A stretch of 63,467 nt of DNA, from the NCBI GenBank assembly GCA_023436305.1, contig JAEZJQ010000105.1:1-63467 (forward strand), in the 5' to 3' direction. The notes under the pieces were generated by a model. The model ran no database searches. It saw nothing but the letters and a program-made list of their open reading frames with translations, and had not been told where the DNA came from. Position 1 is the first letter of the stretch. Each line of letters begins with the position of its first letter. Shown in pieces: positions 1 through 9,670 of the stretch. Source of the DNA: Bacillota bacterium (GTDB taxonomy: Bacteria > Bacillota > UBA4882 > UBA8346). The position numbers and the translations under genes were made by a program.

Positions 1-1
1 A

Positions 2-48
2 CATGAATCGGCTTTGGAAAAGCCGCATGAACCTATTTTCGTGTTAAA
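2..48 (+). repeat. 46-bp repeat with hairpin, copy 1
   Basis: The segment contains the hairpin arms CGGCTT and AAGCCG and ends in CGTGTTAA. A near-identical copy (two substitutions and a one-base indel) lies in opposite orientation at 12034-12078. This copy sits just beyond the stop codon of the purH-like gene. There is no T-run, so it is not a clear terminator. Confidence 0.8.
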
Positions 49-71
49 ATAAAGACTTGCCGAATCGGGGT

Positions 72-1244
72 TTAATGCAAGAACAGCCGCAATCCCGAAT
101 GTACCATAACCATCCCGTATTGATCCGCCGCCGCCGTTACGTCCTCATCCCTGAGTGAACCGCCGGCATGGAGCACATATTGGACATTGCTGCGTTGTGC
201 GCGATCAATGTTATCCCGGAAGGGAATGTAGGCATCGGAGCTTAACACGATCCCGGTAAACTGTTTGATCCAATCCTGGCGTTCCTGGGGAGTCAATGGT
301 TCCGGCTCGGCCAACAAGTTGGCATAAATGTCTTCCTTTTCACAATCGGATAATTCATCCCACAATAAAAACCCGTCGACCACGTTGGCCTTCTCGGGGC
401 GGCCCAGTTCCGGCTTAAATTGAAGGGCCAATACCTTGGGATGCTGTTGTAACAGCCATTTATCGGCTTTGGAACAGGCGAGCCGCGTACAGTGGACCCG
501 GGACTGTTGTCCGGCACCCATGCCGATGACCTGGCCGTCATAGGCTAGCCCCACCGAATTACTCTGGGTATATTTTAAAGCGACGGTGGCTACCATCAGG
601 CTTTGGACCACATCCGCCGGGATATCCTTTTTCTTGGAAACAATGTCTTTCAAGATCTGGGGGGTGATGATGGCGTTGTTCCGGGTTTGCTCCAGTTTGA
701 TGCCGTAAATCTCCCGGGTTTCCATCTCCGACGGTTCGTAGTTTGGGTCCATCTCCAACACCAAAAAGCCGCCTTTCTTCTTCTCTTTTAAGATGGCCAG
801 AGCTTCCGGATCGTAACCCGGAGCGATGATCCCGTCGGAGACTTCCTTTTTAATGAATTGGGCCAAGGAAATGTCCACCGGATGGCTTACCCCGATGAAG
901 TCACCGAAGGAACACATCCGATCCCCGCCTCTAGCCCGGATGTAAGCCAAGGCTACCGGTGAGTAATCCTCATTTCCGGTCATGTATTGGGATTGGCGGA
1001 AGCTGTCGGATAACGGTTTGGCAATGGCCGCTCCCGCCGGGCTCACGTGTTTAAAGGAGGCCGCGCCCGGCTGTCCGGTAGCTTGGTAAAGCTCCCGGGC
1101 CAATTGATAGGCTCCGAGGGCGTCCAGGATATTAATGAAGCTGGGGGCGCCATTTAAAAGTTTTAAAGGCGGATTCGGTCCTTCCATAATAATCCGCGCC
1201 AGTTTCTGGTGGGGGTTGGTACCGTATTTTAATTTAATCTCCAT
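72..1244 (-). CDS. purH: AICAR formyltransferase, stand-alone PurH C-terminal domain
   Basis: Transfers a formyl group from 10-formyl-THF to AICAR, the penultimate step of de novo purine synthesis in the cytoplasm. The protein is 390 aa, whereas bifunctional PurH is usually over 500 aa; the N-terminal IMP cyclohydrolase domain is absent, so that step must be encoded elsewhere. Visible family motifs are KHVSPAGAA near residue 65 (the usual form is KHxNPxG, so Ser replaces Asn), PFRDNID near residue 345 and GGSLRD near residue 365. The ATG is preceded by AAGGAG at good spacing. It is not contiguous with other purine genes here. Stand-alone forms of this domain are known in anaerobic Firmicutes, so the family call is firm; cofactor use is inferred. 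Confidence 0.85.
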   Translation of the reverse strand: MEIKLKYGTNPHQKLARIIMEGPNPPLKLLNGAPSFINILDALGAYQLARELYQATGQPGAASFKHVSPAGAAIAKPLSDSFRQSQYMTGNEDYSPVALAYIRARGGDRMCSFGDFIGVSHPVDISLAQFIKKEVSDGIIAPGYDPEALAILKEKKKGGFLVLEMDPNYEPSEMETREIYGIKLEQTRNNAIITPQILKDIVSKKKDIPADVVQSLMVATVALKYTQSNSVGLAYDGQVIGMGAGQQSRVHCTRLACSKADKWLLQQHPKVLALQFKPELGRPEKANVVDGFLLWDELSDCEKEDIYANLLAEPEPLTPQERQDWIKQFTGIVLSSDAYIPFRDNIDRAQRSNVQYVLHAGGSLRDEDVTAAADQYGMVMVHSGLRLFLH

Positions 1245-1623
1245 GATGATTTCTCCTTGTTTGATGTGTTGTTATTATTTCAGGCGATATATCCATAAAC
1301 ACGTGAATAATTCGCTTAGTTCCCTTGTTTCCCTGCCAATTATTTATAGATTTGTGATAAAACCATAAGTTTTTATTAACGGTCATCCGTGATATCGTTG
1401 TTTATTTTTGAAATTGCTATTTATTAAATCCTAAGAAATTTCTTGAATCTTTAACCCGAATTTCGAAAATGCAATAAAAAGATAGCGCTCAAGCAAACAA
1501 ACCGGTTAAAATTTAGTGATATTCCCCATGAAATACTAAGAAAAGTATCGTATTCAGGTATTTAAAGCCAATTCTTAAAAATATATCCTTTACAAGAGCG
1601 AGCCAAACAAAACGTTTGATTTG
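1245..1623. other. AT-rich gene-free stretch
   Basis: I see no credible gene, RNA or terminator here beyond the ribosome binding site of the purH-like gene at its left edge. It lies between that gene and the decayed transposase and may include further decayed insertion-sequence DNA. Confidence 0.5.
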
Positions 1624-2320
1624 CTAATCAAGTATTTGCAAACTTTGATAGTATCGCAAGACGCTCTCGCATAAGCCGATAATCGTTTTGCAGCGGTACC
1701 CTTGGTTCAATTTAAGAATAAACTGACGTGCATGCTTGGTGATAATTCCGGGAATCAATTGCAATAATTGGACCTAATCATCATCGACTGGGCGGTAGCG
1801 AATCATGACTATTTGCCGGGGTTTACTCCAACTTTTCGCTTGGTGGTTAAAACTTTTGACCTCAATGATGGTGTCGGTATATTCAATTAGCTGCCAAATG
1901 AAGCATTCACTATGTTTGACCAGGTCTTCATAAAGTCTTATCTTGCCGACATAGGTTTTTTGAGCATATTTTTCGGCTAACTGATAGATATTATTGCCGC
2001 TGAATCCGGCGTCCCATCGCATATAACCGATTTTCGTCTTTCGAGGCAGAACGGATAGCAATTCCTCAAAGAATATTTGAAAGTCTGAACTGGCTCCGGT
2101 ATTGCCACTACGTAATTTGGCATTTAACAGAGTTTAGCTTAACCCATCAAAGACGTCAGTAATAATGAGTCATTTTCTAAAATTTCCATTTAAAGATTCG
2201 GCCTGAACCTAAAATATTGCCAATTACATAGGTCATCATGGTATCAACCAAGTATTCATCCGATTCAACTGGAAAAAACCATTTTTAACCTTAATGAATT
2301 ATGTGAAAACCGTTTCCAAG
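1624..2320 (-). pseudogene. Decayed IS1380-type transposase
   Basis: Fragments of a DDE transposase of the IS1380 type can be read in successive frames. A segment with EYLVDTMMTYVIGNILGSG (about 2250-2320) is followed by one with LNAKLRSGNTGASS and RWDAGFSGNN (about 1775-2130), then a C-terminal piece with ITKHARQFILKLNQG (about 1624-1760). The pieces are separated by in-frame stops (for example TAA after FDGLS, and the stop after RPVDDD) and a large internal deletion. The order and the LRxGNT and RxDxGF motifs match the family. No intact terminal inverted repeats were found. The element cannot be active. Confidence 0.7.
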
Positions 2321-2530
2321 AAGGTCTATTTTGCATTTCTTGTAATAGTTCTTTGTGTTAAGATTGGGAAAATAATAATAAGTTTATTAATCAATACTTT
2401 CGATAGCTTTAATTATTAATATAATTCAGTCCCGAGTCAAAATGTTTTTGTGATATAACCAATATAATTATTTGAAGAAGATGTAACCTGGTTCGGATAA
2501 AATTGTACTCATATTCGAGGAGGGGCTAGT

Positions 2531-2968
2531 TTGTATAGGCATACACAAATTGGATGGGGTATAATTATATTCTTTAGTTTATTTTTAATACCGGGTTTTT
2601 GGGGTTTATACTGTCCTGTCAAGTCCTTTTTGCCAATTAGTGTATTTTTCATTTTCATTTTAGTATTGTTTTCAGGTCTAACAATTGTTGTCGATGATAA
2701 ATTTGTAAGACTCAAATTTGGCCCCGCCGGTTTTCCAAACCGCAAATTTGAATTAACAGAGATAGATTCATGTAAAACCGCTAAAAAATTATGGTATAGC
2801 ATTACCCCGGGAATTCATTTCAGTTCAGGAAGAGTATTATACAATGTTTCAGGGACAAATGTGGTCGCTTTAACAATGAAGAATGGCAAGACTCGCCTTA
2901 TTGGAACAGATGAACCCGAAAAACTCTGTGAGTATATTCAGAACAAGATAAGGGGGAGAAAAAATTAA
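2531..2968 (+). CDS. Small membrane protein with PH-like C-terminal domain
   Basis: Function unknown. The 145-aa protein has two hydrophobic helices (about residues 8-28 and 32-53) followed by a soluble domain of about 90 residues. The domain ends in a pattern typical of bacterial PH-like domains, a beta-rich stretch followed by ALTMKNGKTRLIGT and a C-terminal helix. The start is TTG, chosen because a strong GAGGAGGGG ribosome binding site lies 6-8 nt upstream. Its stop codon abuts the ATG of the following secreted hydrolase, so the two are probably co-transcribed and translationally coupled. The PH-like assignment rests on pattern only. Confidence 0.65.
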   Translation: MYRHTQIGWGIIIFFSLFLIPGFWGLYCPVKSFLPISVFFIFILVLFSGLTIVVDDKFVRLKFGPAGFPNRKFELTEIDSCKTAKKLWYSITPGIHFSSGRVLYNVSGTNVVALTMKNGKTRLIGTDEPEKLCEYIQNKIRGRKN

Positions 2969-4401
2969 ATGCGAAAAAAATTTTTTTAACCAGCAGTCTA
3001 CTGTTCATTATTTTTAATATATCGTTAACGATTGCGGCCCAAAATGATCAAATACTAAATAAAGCAATAAACTTTGTACATGCATTAGAGATCGAGAATT
3101 ATTCGGAAGCAACTGCTGACTTCGATGCTAAAATGAAGGAAGTATTTCCATCGGAAAAACTTGAAGTTACTTGGAAAACCGTAGTTTCCCAAGCGGGCGC
3201 TTTTAAACGGATTGTAAACACTCAGATCGATAAAAGTCAACCATATATAAAAGTCGTTAAAACATGTGAGTTTGAGAACCTGCTTGGGGATATCAATATA
3301 TTTTTTGATGAATCGAAGAAAATAGCGGGCTTCAATATTGTACCCAGTCAAGCCACTTTGGGTTACCGGCCGCAAGAACCTAAGAAACCATATCCATATA
3401 AGGAACAAGAAGTAGTTTATAAAAACGAGAAAGCTGATATTACAATTACGGGTACCTTAACACTCCCTGAAACAAAAGGGTCCTATCCGGCGATAATTTT
3501 AGTCAATGGTTCCGGTCAACAAACACGTAATTCTAATATCTCCGGGCATCAATTATTTCTCGTACTGGCGGATTATCTGACTAGAAAAGGCATCGCCGTG
3601 TTACGAACCGATGATCGGGGTGTTGGAGGGACTACCGTAAAATCGTTTGACGGTTTTACGAGTGATGATTCCGTGGAAGATGTTTTATGTGGGATAGAGT
3701 ATCTTAAATCGCTCAAGGAAATTGATACCAAACATATTGGGATTATCGGACATAGTGAAGGTGGATTAATCGCACCTTTGGTTGCGGTTAAATCAAAGGA
3801 TATTTCATTTATGGTAATAATGGCCGGACCGGGCTTACCGGGCGACCAGGTGTTATATCTACAAAACGCGGCGATATTGAAAGCAAGCGGAGTCGATGAT
3901 AAAACAGCCAAAAGTCAATTGCAGCTTTCGAAAGATTTATTCTATATTTTAAAGCAGAACAAGGATAATGATAAAATCGAAGCTGAATTAAAAGATGTTT
4001 TATCCGATTATTATCAAAAGTTGACCCCGGAAGATAAAAAAGGATTGGGTGCGGAAAAAGTTTTTATTCAAGCCAATCTGAAAACCCTATTGAATTCGTG
4101 GCTTCGGTTTTATGTCAAATATGATCCTAGACCGGCCTTAACCCAAGTTAAATGTCCTATTTTAGCAATTAACGGTTCAAAAGATCTTCAAGTAACGCCG
4201 AAAGAAAATTTAAAAGTGATTCGTGATGCATTACGGAAAAACAAAGATGCAACGGTTATAGAATTACCCGAGTTAAATCATTTATTTCAGACGGCGCAAA
4301 CGGGTCTAATGGATGAATATTTTAAGATTGAAGAGACAATTTCACCTGCGGCCCTTAAAGTTATTGGTGATTGGATTATAAAGAGAACAGGTCACCACTA
4401 A
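2969..4401 (+). CDS. Secreted DUF3887-type alpha/beta hydrolase, frame-interrupted signal peptide
   Basis: Likely an exported serine esterase or peptidase of unknown substrate. The mature part has an N-terminal DUF3887-like region (about 100 aa) and an alpha/beta hydrolase domain with oxyanion region VNGSGQQ, nucleophile elbow GHSEGG, a late Asp (NGSKD) and catalytic His (ELNHL). An ATG at 2969, with AGGGGGAG upstream, begins MRKK and then hits A7T7. Reading on in the -1 frame gives a convincing signal peptide, LTSSLLFIIFNISLTIAAQ, leading into the hydrolase frame. Without a shift the first usable ATG in the hydrolase frame is at 3133, which would lack a signal peptide and part of the DUF3887 region. 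The cause may be programmed slippage, a real mutation or a base error. Confidence 0.7.
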
Positions 4402-4536
4402 AAAAATATTTTGATTTAATTATTCATAAATTAACAAACCCAATAATATACATTTTTATTTTATTAGGGAATAATTTATTAAAGCAATTAGCTGTTTAAA
4501 GTAAACAACCGGTAAATAAAATGTTAAAGAATTAAA

Positions 4537-4563
4537 AACCCCCGCCGTTATGGCGAGGGTCTT
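4537..4563 (-). terminator. Intrinsic terminator of the trp operon
   Basis: On the minus strand a GC-rich hairpin (arms CCCTCGCC and GGCGGGGG, loop ATAA) is followed by TTTTTAAT. It lies about 50 nt past the trpA stop. Confidence 0.8.
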
Positions 4564-4610
4564 CAATGTGTATTATACTTTCCCAATAAAATAATACCGA
4601 TTTAAATACT

Positions 4611-5396
4611 TTAAACACCAATCCCCGCTCGCAACTCCGCCGCCAGCTTCTTTAAGGCTTTCAAACTCGGATCACCGGCCACCGCTTTCACCATGGCGCT
4701 GCCGATAATGACCCCATCCGCCAATTTAGCCACCGTTTGCGCCTGTTCCGGGGTGGAAATCCCAAATCCAACCGCCACCGGTCCATCGGACAACTTTTTG
4801 GTCCGGCTGACGAAATCGGGCAATTCCGGAGGCAGGCTGTCTCTTACGCCGGTGACTCCTTTCAGGGAGACGGCGTATAAAAAGCCGGTGGAAGCCCGGG
4901 CGGCCAAGGTAATGCGCTGGTCCGAACTGGTGGGGGCCACCAGAAAATTCAGCCCGATGGAGAATTGATTGGCTAACTGAATCACTTCTTCGGCTTCGTC
5001 CGGCGGCAAATCGGGAATGATTAAACCGGAGCAGCCGGAAACCGCCACTTCTTCCATAAAACGTTGCACGCCGCGCTTTAAGATCATATTATAATAGATC
5101 ATCAGAATCAATGGCGTGGTAACATTTTGAGTTACATTCTGCAAAGTTTGCAGTAGCTTCTCCAGCGTGCACCCATTCTGCATGGAACGAATCCCCGCTT
5201 GCTGAATCACCGGTCCATCGGCCAGAGGGTCCGAAAAGGGAACCCCCACTTCAATCAGATCGGCCCCGGTTGCCGCCAATAATTCAATCACCCGGGCGGT
5301 TTCGGAGAGGCCCGGGTCGCCCCCCATGATATAGGGTATAAATGCTTTTTTGCCAGTATTCCTTAACTCATTAAAAGTTTGGCGAATCCAGTTCAT
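4611..5396 (-). CDS. trpA: Tryptophan synthase alpha subunit
   Basis: Cleaves indole-3-glycerol phosphate to indole and glyceraldehyde-3-phosphate, passing indole to TrpB in the alpha2beta2 complex. The protein is 261 aa, the usual length. Visible signatures are FIPYIMGGDPGL, the catalytic Glu in LIEVGVPFSDPLADGP (motif around residues 47-60), LIIPDLPPDEA and GFGISTPEQA. It overlaps the end of trpB by 4 nt, indicating translational coupling, and is the last gene before the operon terminator. Confidence 0.97.
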   Translation of the reverse strand: MNWIRQTFNELRNTGKKAFIPYIMGGDPGLSETARVIELLAATGADLIEVGVPFSDPLADGPVIQQAGIRSMQNGCTLEKLLQTLQNVTQNVTTPLILMIYYNMILKRGVQRFMEEVAVSGCSGLIIPDLPPDEAEEVIQLANQFSIGLNFLVAPTSSDQRITLAARASTGFLYAVSLKGVTGVRDSLPPELPDFVSRTKKLSDGPVAVGFGISTPEQAQTVAKLADGVIIGSAMVKAVAGDPSLKALKKLAAELRAGIGV

Positions 5397-6583
5397 ATCT
5401 TCACCCCCATGACTTCGGCGGCGGTATAAATATCCTTGTCGCCCCGGCCGGAAAGATTGATCACAATGATCTCACCGGGCTCGGCGTTCCGTGCTTGTTC
5501 CATTCCCGCCGCCACCGCGTGGGCGCTTTCCAATGCGGGAATAATGCCCTCGGTTTTGGTCAGGTATTCGAAAGCGGCCATGGCTTCAGCGTCGGTCACC
5601 GAGATATAATTAACCCGGCCGTTATCCTTTAGATAACTATGCTCCGGTCCCACTCCCGGATAGTCCAATCCGGCGGAGATGGAATAGGCTTCCAATATTT
5701 GGCCGTCAAAGTCGGACAACAGATAACTATAAGCTCCGTGAAGGACCCCCGGCTTGCCTTTCCCCAGAGAGATGGCATGGTGGCCGGTATCGGCGCCTTT
5801 TCCGGCAGCCTCCACTCCAATCAGTTTTACCGGTGTTTCCGGGATAAAATCGTAAAAAATACCCATGGAATTACTACCGCCGCCGACACAGGCGATGACG
5901 GCATCGGGCAGCTTATTCTCCAATGATTGAAGCTGGGCTTTGGTTTCCTTGCCGATGATTGATTGAAAATCACGGACCATCATCGGATAGGGATGGGGCC
6001 CCACCACCGAACCGATTAAATAGTAAGTATCGTCCACATTGGCGACCCAATCCCGGATTGCTTCATTGGTAGCGTCCTTTAAGGTCCGGCTCCCCGAAGT
6101 CACCGGCCTGACCTCGGCTCCCAAGAGTTTCATCCGGAAAACATTCAGCGCTTGCCGGGCAATATCCACCTCACCCATATAAACCACACATTCCAGATTA
6201 AATTTCGCGGCCACCGTTGCCGTGGCAACACCATGCTGACCGGCGCCGGTTTCAGCGATAATCCGCTTTTTCCCCATCCTTTTAGCCAGCAAGATCTGTC
6301 CCAAGGTGTTGTTAATCTTATGCGCCCCGGTGTGGTTCAAATCCTCCCGTTTCAAATAGACCTTACCCCGGCCCAGTTCCCGGCTGAAACGTTCGGCGAA
6401 ATATAACGAAGTGGGTCTCCCCGAATAATTCCGGTACAAGTTGTCAAGCTCGCTGATAAATTCCGGATCATCCTTGTATTTCGCATACGCCGCTTCCAGT
6501 TCATTTAAAGCTGCCATTAATGTCTCCGGGACGTACCGGCCGCCATAATTCCCAAAAAACCAGTGTTGATTCTCCGCCAACAT
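5393..6583 (-). CDS. trpB: Tryptophan synthase beta subunit
   Basis: PLP enzyme that condenses indole with L-serine to give tryptophan. The protein is 396 aa, standard for TrpB1. The PLP lysine lies in LNHTGAHKINNTLGQ (about residue 87). The phosphate-binding GGGSNSMG and the C-terminal SGRGDKD are present. It begins immediately after trpF and overlaps trpA, as expected for tight coupling of the two synthase subunits. Confidence 0.97.
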   Translation of the reverse strand: MLAENQHWFFGNYGGRYVPETLMAALNELEAAYAKYKDDPEFISELDNLYRNYSGRPTSLYFAERFSRELGRGKVYLKREDLNHTGAHKINNTLGQILLAKRMGKKRIIAETGAGQHGVATATVAAKFNLECVVYMGEVDIARQALNVFRMKLLGAEVRPVTSGSRTLKDATNEAIRDWVANVDDTYYLIGSVVGPHPYPMMVRDFQSIIGKETKAQLQSLENKLPDAVIACVGGGSNSMGIFYDFIPETPVKLIGVEAAGKGADTGHHAISLGKGKPGVLHGAYSYLLSDFDGQILEAYSISAGLDYPGVGPEHSYLKDNGRVNYISVTDAEAMAAFEYLTKTEGIIPALESAHAVAAGMEQARNAEPGEIIVINLSGRGDKDIYTAAEVMGVKI

Positions 6584-7216
6584 TTATTCACCCCTATCAA
6601 TTCGCATTTCATTCATCAACGCTTTAATTTTAACCGGTTCCTTGATTCCCGGTTCCTTTTCCACACCACTGGACAGATCCACCGCATCCGGGCGGGCTTG
6701 TTGAATGGCTCGTTGGATATTATCCGGGGCCAAGCCCCCGGCCAGAATTAATGGAAATTCTAAAGAACGAAAGGCTTTAAACAACTCCCAGTCAAAGGGC
6801 CGTCCGGTACCTCCGGCGGCTTCGGATGAATAGGTATCAATCAGTACCGCCCGTAACGGAGCATTCCGCCAGCGAGCCACCTCCGGATGATCCGGCTGTT
6901 CGTTACCGGCTTTAAAGGTTTTAATCACCCGGCCCGGCAGGATTTCGGTGACCGCCACCGGTTCCGAACCATGAAGCTGCGCTAGATCCAGATGGCAATC
7001 TTTTAAAATATCCCGGATAACCAATGGGTCTTCGTCCACAAATACACCCACCCGGCTAACAAACGGCGGTAATTGCCGGGTGATATCATAAACAGTGGCG
7101 GCATTCACCCGGCGTTTGGATTCTGCGAAGACAAATCCCAAGGCGGTTACCCCATGCCGGATACAGATTTGCGCGTCACGGAGATTGGTGATACCGCAAA
7201 TTTTAACGGGTATCAT
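6584..7216 (-). CDS. trpF: Phosphoribosylanthranilate isomerase
   Basis: Amadori isomerisation of phosphoribosylanthranilate to CdRP. The (beta/alpha)8 protein has 210 aa. The N-terminus VKICGITNLRDA carries the catalytic Cys; the second catalytic residue is the Asp in VLIDTYS (about residue 128). LAGGLAPDNI and VDLSSGVEKEPGIK form the phosphate-binding C-terminal half. The start ATG overlaps the trpC stop (ATGA), and the stop abuts trpB. Confidence 0.96.
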   Translation of the reverse strand: MIPVKICGITNLRDAQICIRHGVTALGFVFAESKRRVNAATVYDITRQLPPFVSRVGVFVDEDPLVIRDILKDCHLDLAQLHGSEPVAVTEILPGRVIKTFKAGNEQPDHPEVARWRNAPLRAVLIDTYSSEAAGGTGRPFDWELFKAFRSLEFPLILAGGLAPDNIQRAIQQARPDAVDLSSGVEKEPGIKEPVKIKALMNEMRIDRGE

Positions 7217-8001
7217 GGCTTAACCCCCAGTAACTCGTTGATTTTAGAACCAGGATCAGGTGCGGTAACGATGGCTTCACCGATTAAAGCCGCGTGAACA
7301 CCGGCCTGGTTCATCCTTTCAATATCAGCGCGACAATTGATGCCGCTTTCGGCGACGATGGTTTTACCGGCCGGAATGTACTTTAACAAATCGAAAGTCG
7401 TCTCGATATTTACGATAAATGTCTTCAGATCCCGGTTATTGATCCCGATAATTCCGGCATTCGCCATCAGAGCCACGTCCAGTTCAGGCCGGTTATGAAC
7501 CTCCACCAAAGGAGCCATGCCAAGAGCCAGCGCTTCTTTAATCAGGCTTTCCAATTCCAGCGGGGACAACGCGGCCACAATGAGTAATACCGCATCCGCC
7601 CCATGTAGTCTGGCTTCCGGAAGTTGATAACGGTCGATAATAAAGTCCTTCCGTAACACCGGGGTGGCTTGAGTCGCCGCCTTTACTTGCGTTAAGTATG
7701 CCAGGGCGCCTTGAAAAAAACGTTCATCGGTTAAGATCGAGATGGCCGCCGCCCCGGCTTTTTCATAACTTTCCGCCAGAATAACCGGGTTAAAATCCGG
7801 GCATAGCAATCCCTTCGAAGGAGACGCCTTTTTGATTTCCGCAATCAAACGGATGGACTCTCCGGTGATACTGGATTGAAAAGCACGAGGCGGCGGTATA
7901 TTCCCTTGATCCAATTGCTGGTATAGTGAGTCATAAGACTGCTGTTCTTTTTTAATTCTGATTTCGTCCTTCTTGGCCGCTAAAATTTCGTCTAAAAACA
8001 T
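7213..8001 (-). CDS. trpC: Indole-3-glycerol phosphate synthase
   Basis: Ring closure of CdRP to indole-3-glycerol phosphate. I chose the ATG at 8001 (262 aa, MFLDEILAAKKDEI) because it has GGGGGAAC upstream and matches the family N-terminus. A TTG 33 nt earlier would add 11 residues and overlap the ribosome binding site region. Signatures: LIAEIKKASPSKG with the catalytic Lys, LRKDFIIDRYQ, LVEVHNRPEL, IGINNRDLKTF and VAESGI. It follows trpD closely and overlaps trpF by 4 nt. Confidence 0.95.
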   Translation of the reverse strand: MFLDEILAAKKDEIRIKKEQQSYDSLYQQLDQGNIPPPRAFQSSITGESIRLIAEIKKASPSKGLLCPDFNPVILAESYEKAGAAAISILTDERFFQGALAYLTQVKAATQATPVLRKDFIIDRYQLPEARLHGADAVLLIVAALSPLELESLIKEALALGMAPLVEVHNRPELDVALMANAGIIGINNRDLKTFIVNIETTFDLLKYIPAGKTIVAESGINCRADIERMNQAGVHAALIGEAIVTAPDPGSKINELLGVKP

Positions 8002-8034
8002 GAGTTCCCCCGTTAATCCAATATTCTGGCGCAA

Positions 8035-9045
8035 TTACACCGCAACTTGTTGCAATTGCCGTAATTTTTGATATGAACTGCCGTCGGTAATTAGTCTTTT
8101 GGCGTAAGCAACACCGGCCTTCAAATCGGAAACCACATCCGCCACCATTAACGCGGCGGCGGTATTCAACAATACCACTTCCAGACGCGGGCCCTGTTCC
8201 GAGCCGTTTAAAATCCGCTCGGTTAATTTGGCGTTTTCAACCGGATCTTCACCTCGTAATTCGTGATTGGCCGCGGCTTGTAAACCCACATCCTCGGCTT
8301 TTACAAAAATAGTGTCAATTATACCGTCGTTTAAGAAGCTAACTTTATTCACTCCTTCCAGGGAAAGCTCATCCAAACCGCCACTCCCGTGGACAACCAT
8401 GGCCCGTTTTACACCCAGCCGTTGTAGTACTTGGGCCAGGGTCTCGGTGAGTTCCGGCTGGTAAACTCCGATTAATTGGCAATTGGCATTGGCGGGATTG
8501 GTTAACGGTCCCAGGAGGTTGAATATGGTCCGAAACCCCAATTCCCGGCGGGGTCCGATGACATTTTTCATGGTCGAGTGAAAAACCGGCGCGAACATAA
8601 AACCAATCCCCACTTTTTGCAGACACTCTTCCACCTTTTCCGGCGGCAGATCCACCTTGATGCCCAAAGCTTCCAACAAGTCGGCGCTGCCGCAACGGCT
8701 GGTCATGGCCCGGTTGCCGTGTTTGGCTACCGGAATGCCGGCGGCGGCCACGATAAAAGCGGTGGTGGTGGAAATATTAAATGTATTGGAGCCATCGCCT
8801 CCGGTGCCGCAAGTGTCAATGACGACGGGCGCCGTGAAATTAACTTTTAACGCTTTGTCCCGCATCACTTTGGCGGCTCCGGCGATCTCCGGCACTGATT
8901 CGCCCTTGATCCGAAGCGCGGTTAAAAAACCGCCGATTTGGGCGGGAGACGCCTCCCCGCCCATTATCTCATGGGTGGCCTGGACCATCTCCGCTTCACT
9001 CAAGTCTTCCTTTTGAATTAGTTTCCCTAACAACTCTTTCAACAC
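8035..9045 (-). CDS. trpD: Anthranilate phosphoribosyltransferase
   Basis: Transfers phosphoribosyl from PRPP to anthranilate. The protein is 336 aa, the usual length, and is not fused to TrpG. Signatures: DTCGTGGDGSNTFNISTT (PRPP-binding loop near residue 78), KHGNRAMTSRCGSADLLEALG (anthranilate/PRPP site) and GPLTNPA. The start is GTG (followed by TTG), with GAGGAGTGGAG just upstream. Confidence 0.96.
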   Translation of the reverse strand: MLKELLGKLIQKEDLSEAEMVQATHEIMGGEASPAQIGGFLTALRIKGESVPEIAGAAKVMRDKALKVNFTAPVVIDTCGTGGDGSNTFNISTTTAFIVAAAGIPVAKHGNRAMTSRCGSADLLEALGIKVDLPPEKVEECLQKVGIGFMFAPVFHSTMKNVIGPRRELGFRTIFNLLGPLTNPANANCQLIGVYQPELTETLAQVLQRLGVKRAMVVHGSGGLDELSLEGVNKVSFLNDGIIDTIFVKAEDVGLQAAANHELRGEDPVENAKLTERILNGSEQGPRLEVVLLNTAAALMVADVVSDLKAGVAYAKRLITDGSSYQKLRQLQQVAV

Positions 9046-9081
9046 TATGCTCCACTCCTCTCATTTTCTTACCCGGCTTAC

Positions 9082-9669
9082 TTAACTCGCTACATTCATA
9101 AAATTGGCCAGCAGCTTTTTTCCAACCCCGGTAAAGATGGACTCCGGGTGAAATTGCAGTCCGTAAATCGGATACTCACGGTGTTTCACGCCCATAATTA
9201 GATCCGGTTCACATCGGGCGGTAATCTCCAAACAAGCCGGTAAGCTCTCCTTTTCCACCACCAGGGAATGGTAACGAACCGCTTCAAAAGGATCGGGAAT
9301 ATCCTGAAACATTCCCCGCCGGTTATGTTGAATAAGGCTCATCTTACCGTGAACCGGGTAGGGAGCCCGGATCACATTCCCTCCAAACACTTCTCCGATG
9401 CATTGGTGCCCCAAACAGACTCCCAGGATGGGAATCCTGCCGGCAAAGCAACGGATGGCCTCCATGGAGATCCCGCTTTCCTTGGGCGTACAAGGACCCG
9501 GTGAAATTACCAGGGAATCCAGCTGTAACTCTTGTAACTGTTTCACCGTTATCTGATCATTCCGAAAAACTTTCAGATGGCCGGAAGTTACCAATTCATG
9601 GTTTAATTCCCCAAAGTATTGGACTAAATTGTAAGTGAATGAATCATAATTGTCGATAATAACCAGCAT
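9082..9669 (-). CDS. trpG: Anthranilate synthase component II (glutamine amidotransferase)
   Basis: Class I glutamine amidotransferase that supplies ammonia to the TrpE domain encoded just upstream. The protein is 195 aa. The catalytic nucleophile is in GVCLGHQCIGE (about residue 80) and the His-Glu pair in LQFHPESI (about residue 172). DNYDSFTYNLVQYFGEL is the typical N-terminus. The ATG follows the aroF-trpE stop within a few bases. As the only TrpG/PabA type here it could also serve folate synthesis, which the sequence cannot settle. Confidence 0.95.
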   Translation of the reverse strand: MLVIIDNYDSFTYNLVQYFGELNHELVTSGHLKVFRNDQITVKQLQELQLDSLVISPGPCTPKESGISMEAIRCFAGRIPILGVCLGHQCIGEVFGGNVIRAPYPVHGKMSLIQHNRRGMFQDIPDPFEAVRYHSLVVEKESLPACLEITARCEPDLIMGVKHREYPIYGLQFHPESIFTGVGKKLLANFMNVAS

Positions 9670-9670
9670 T

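Noticed and set aside
3573..3911. Open frame opposite the alpha/beta hydrolase
   Set aside because: Antisense shadow of a conserved domain; composition follows the hydrolase codons.
8369..8695. Long open frame on the minus strand within trpD in another frame
   Set aside because: It is a shadow of trpD; no family resemblance and no ribosome binding site.
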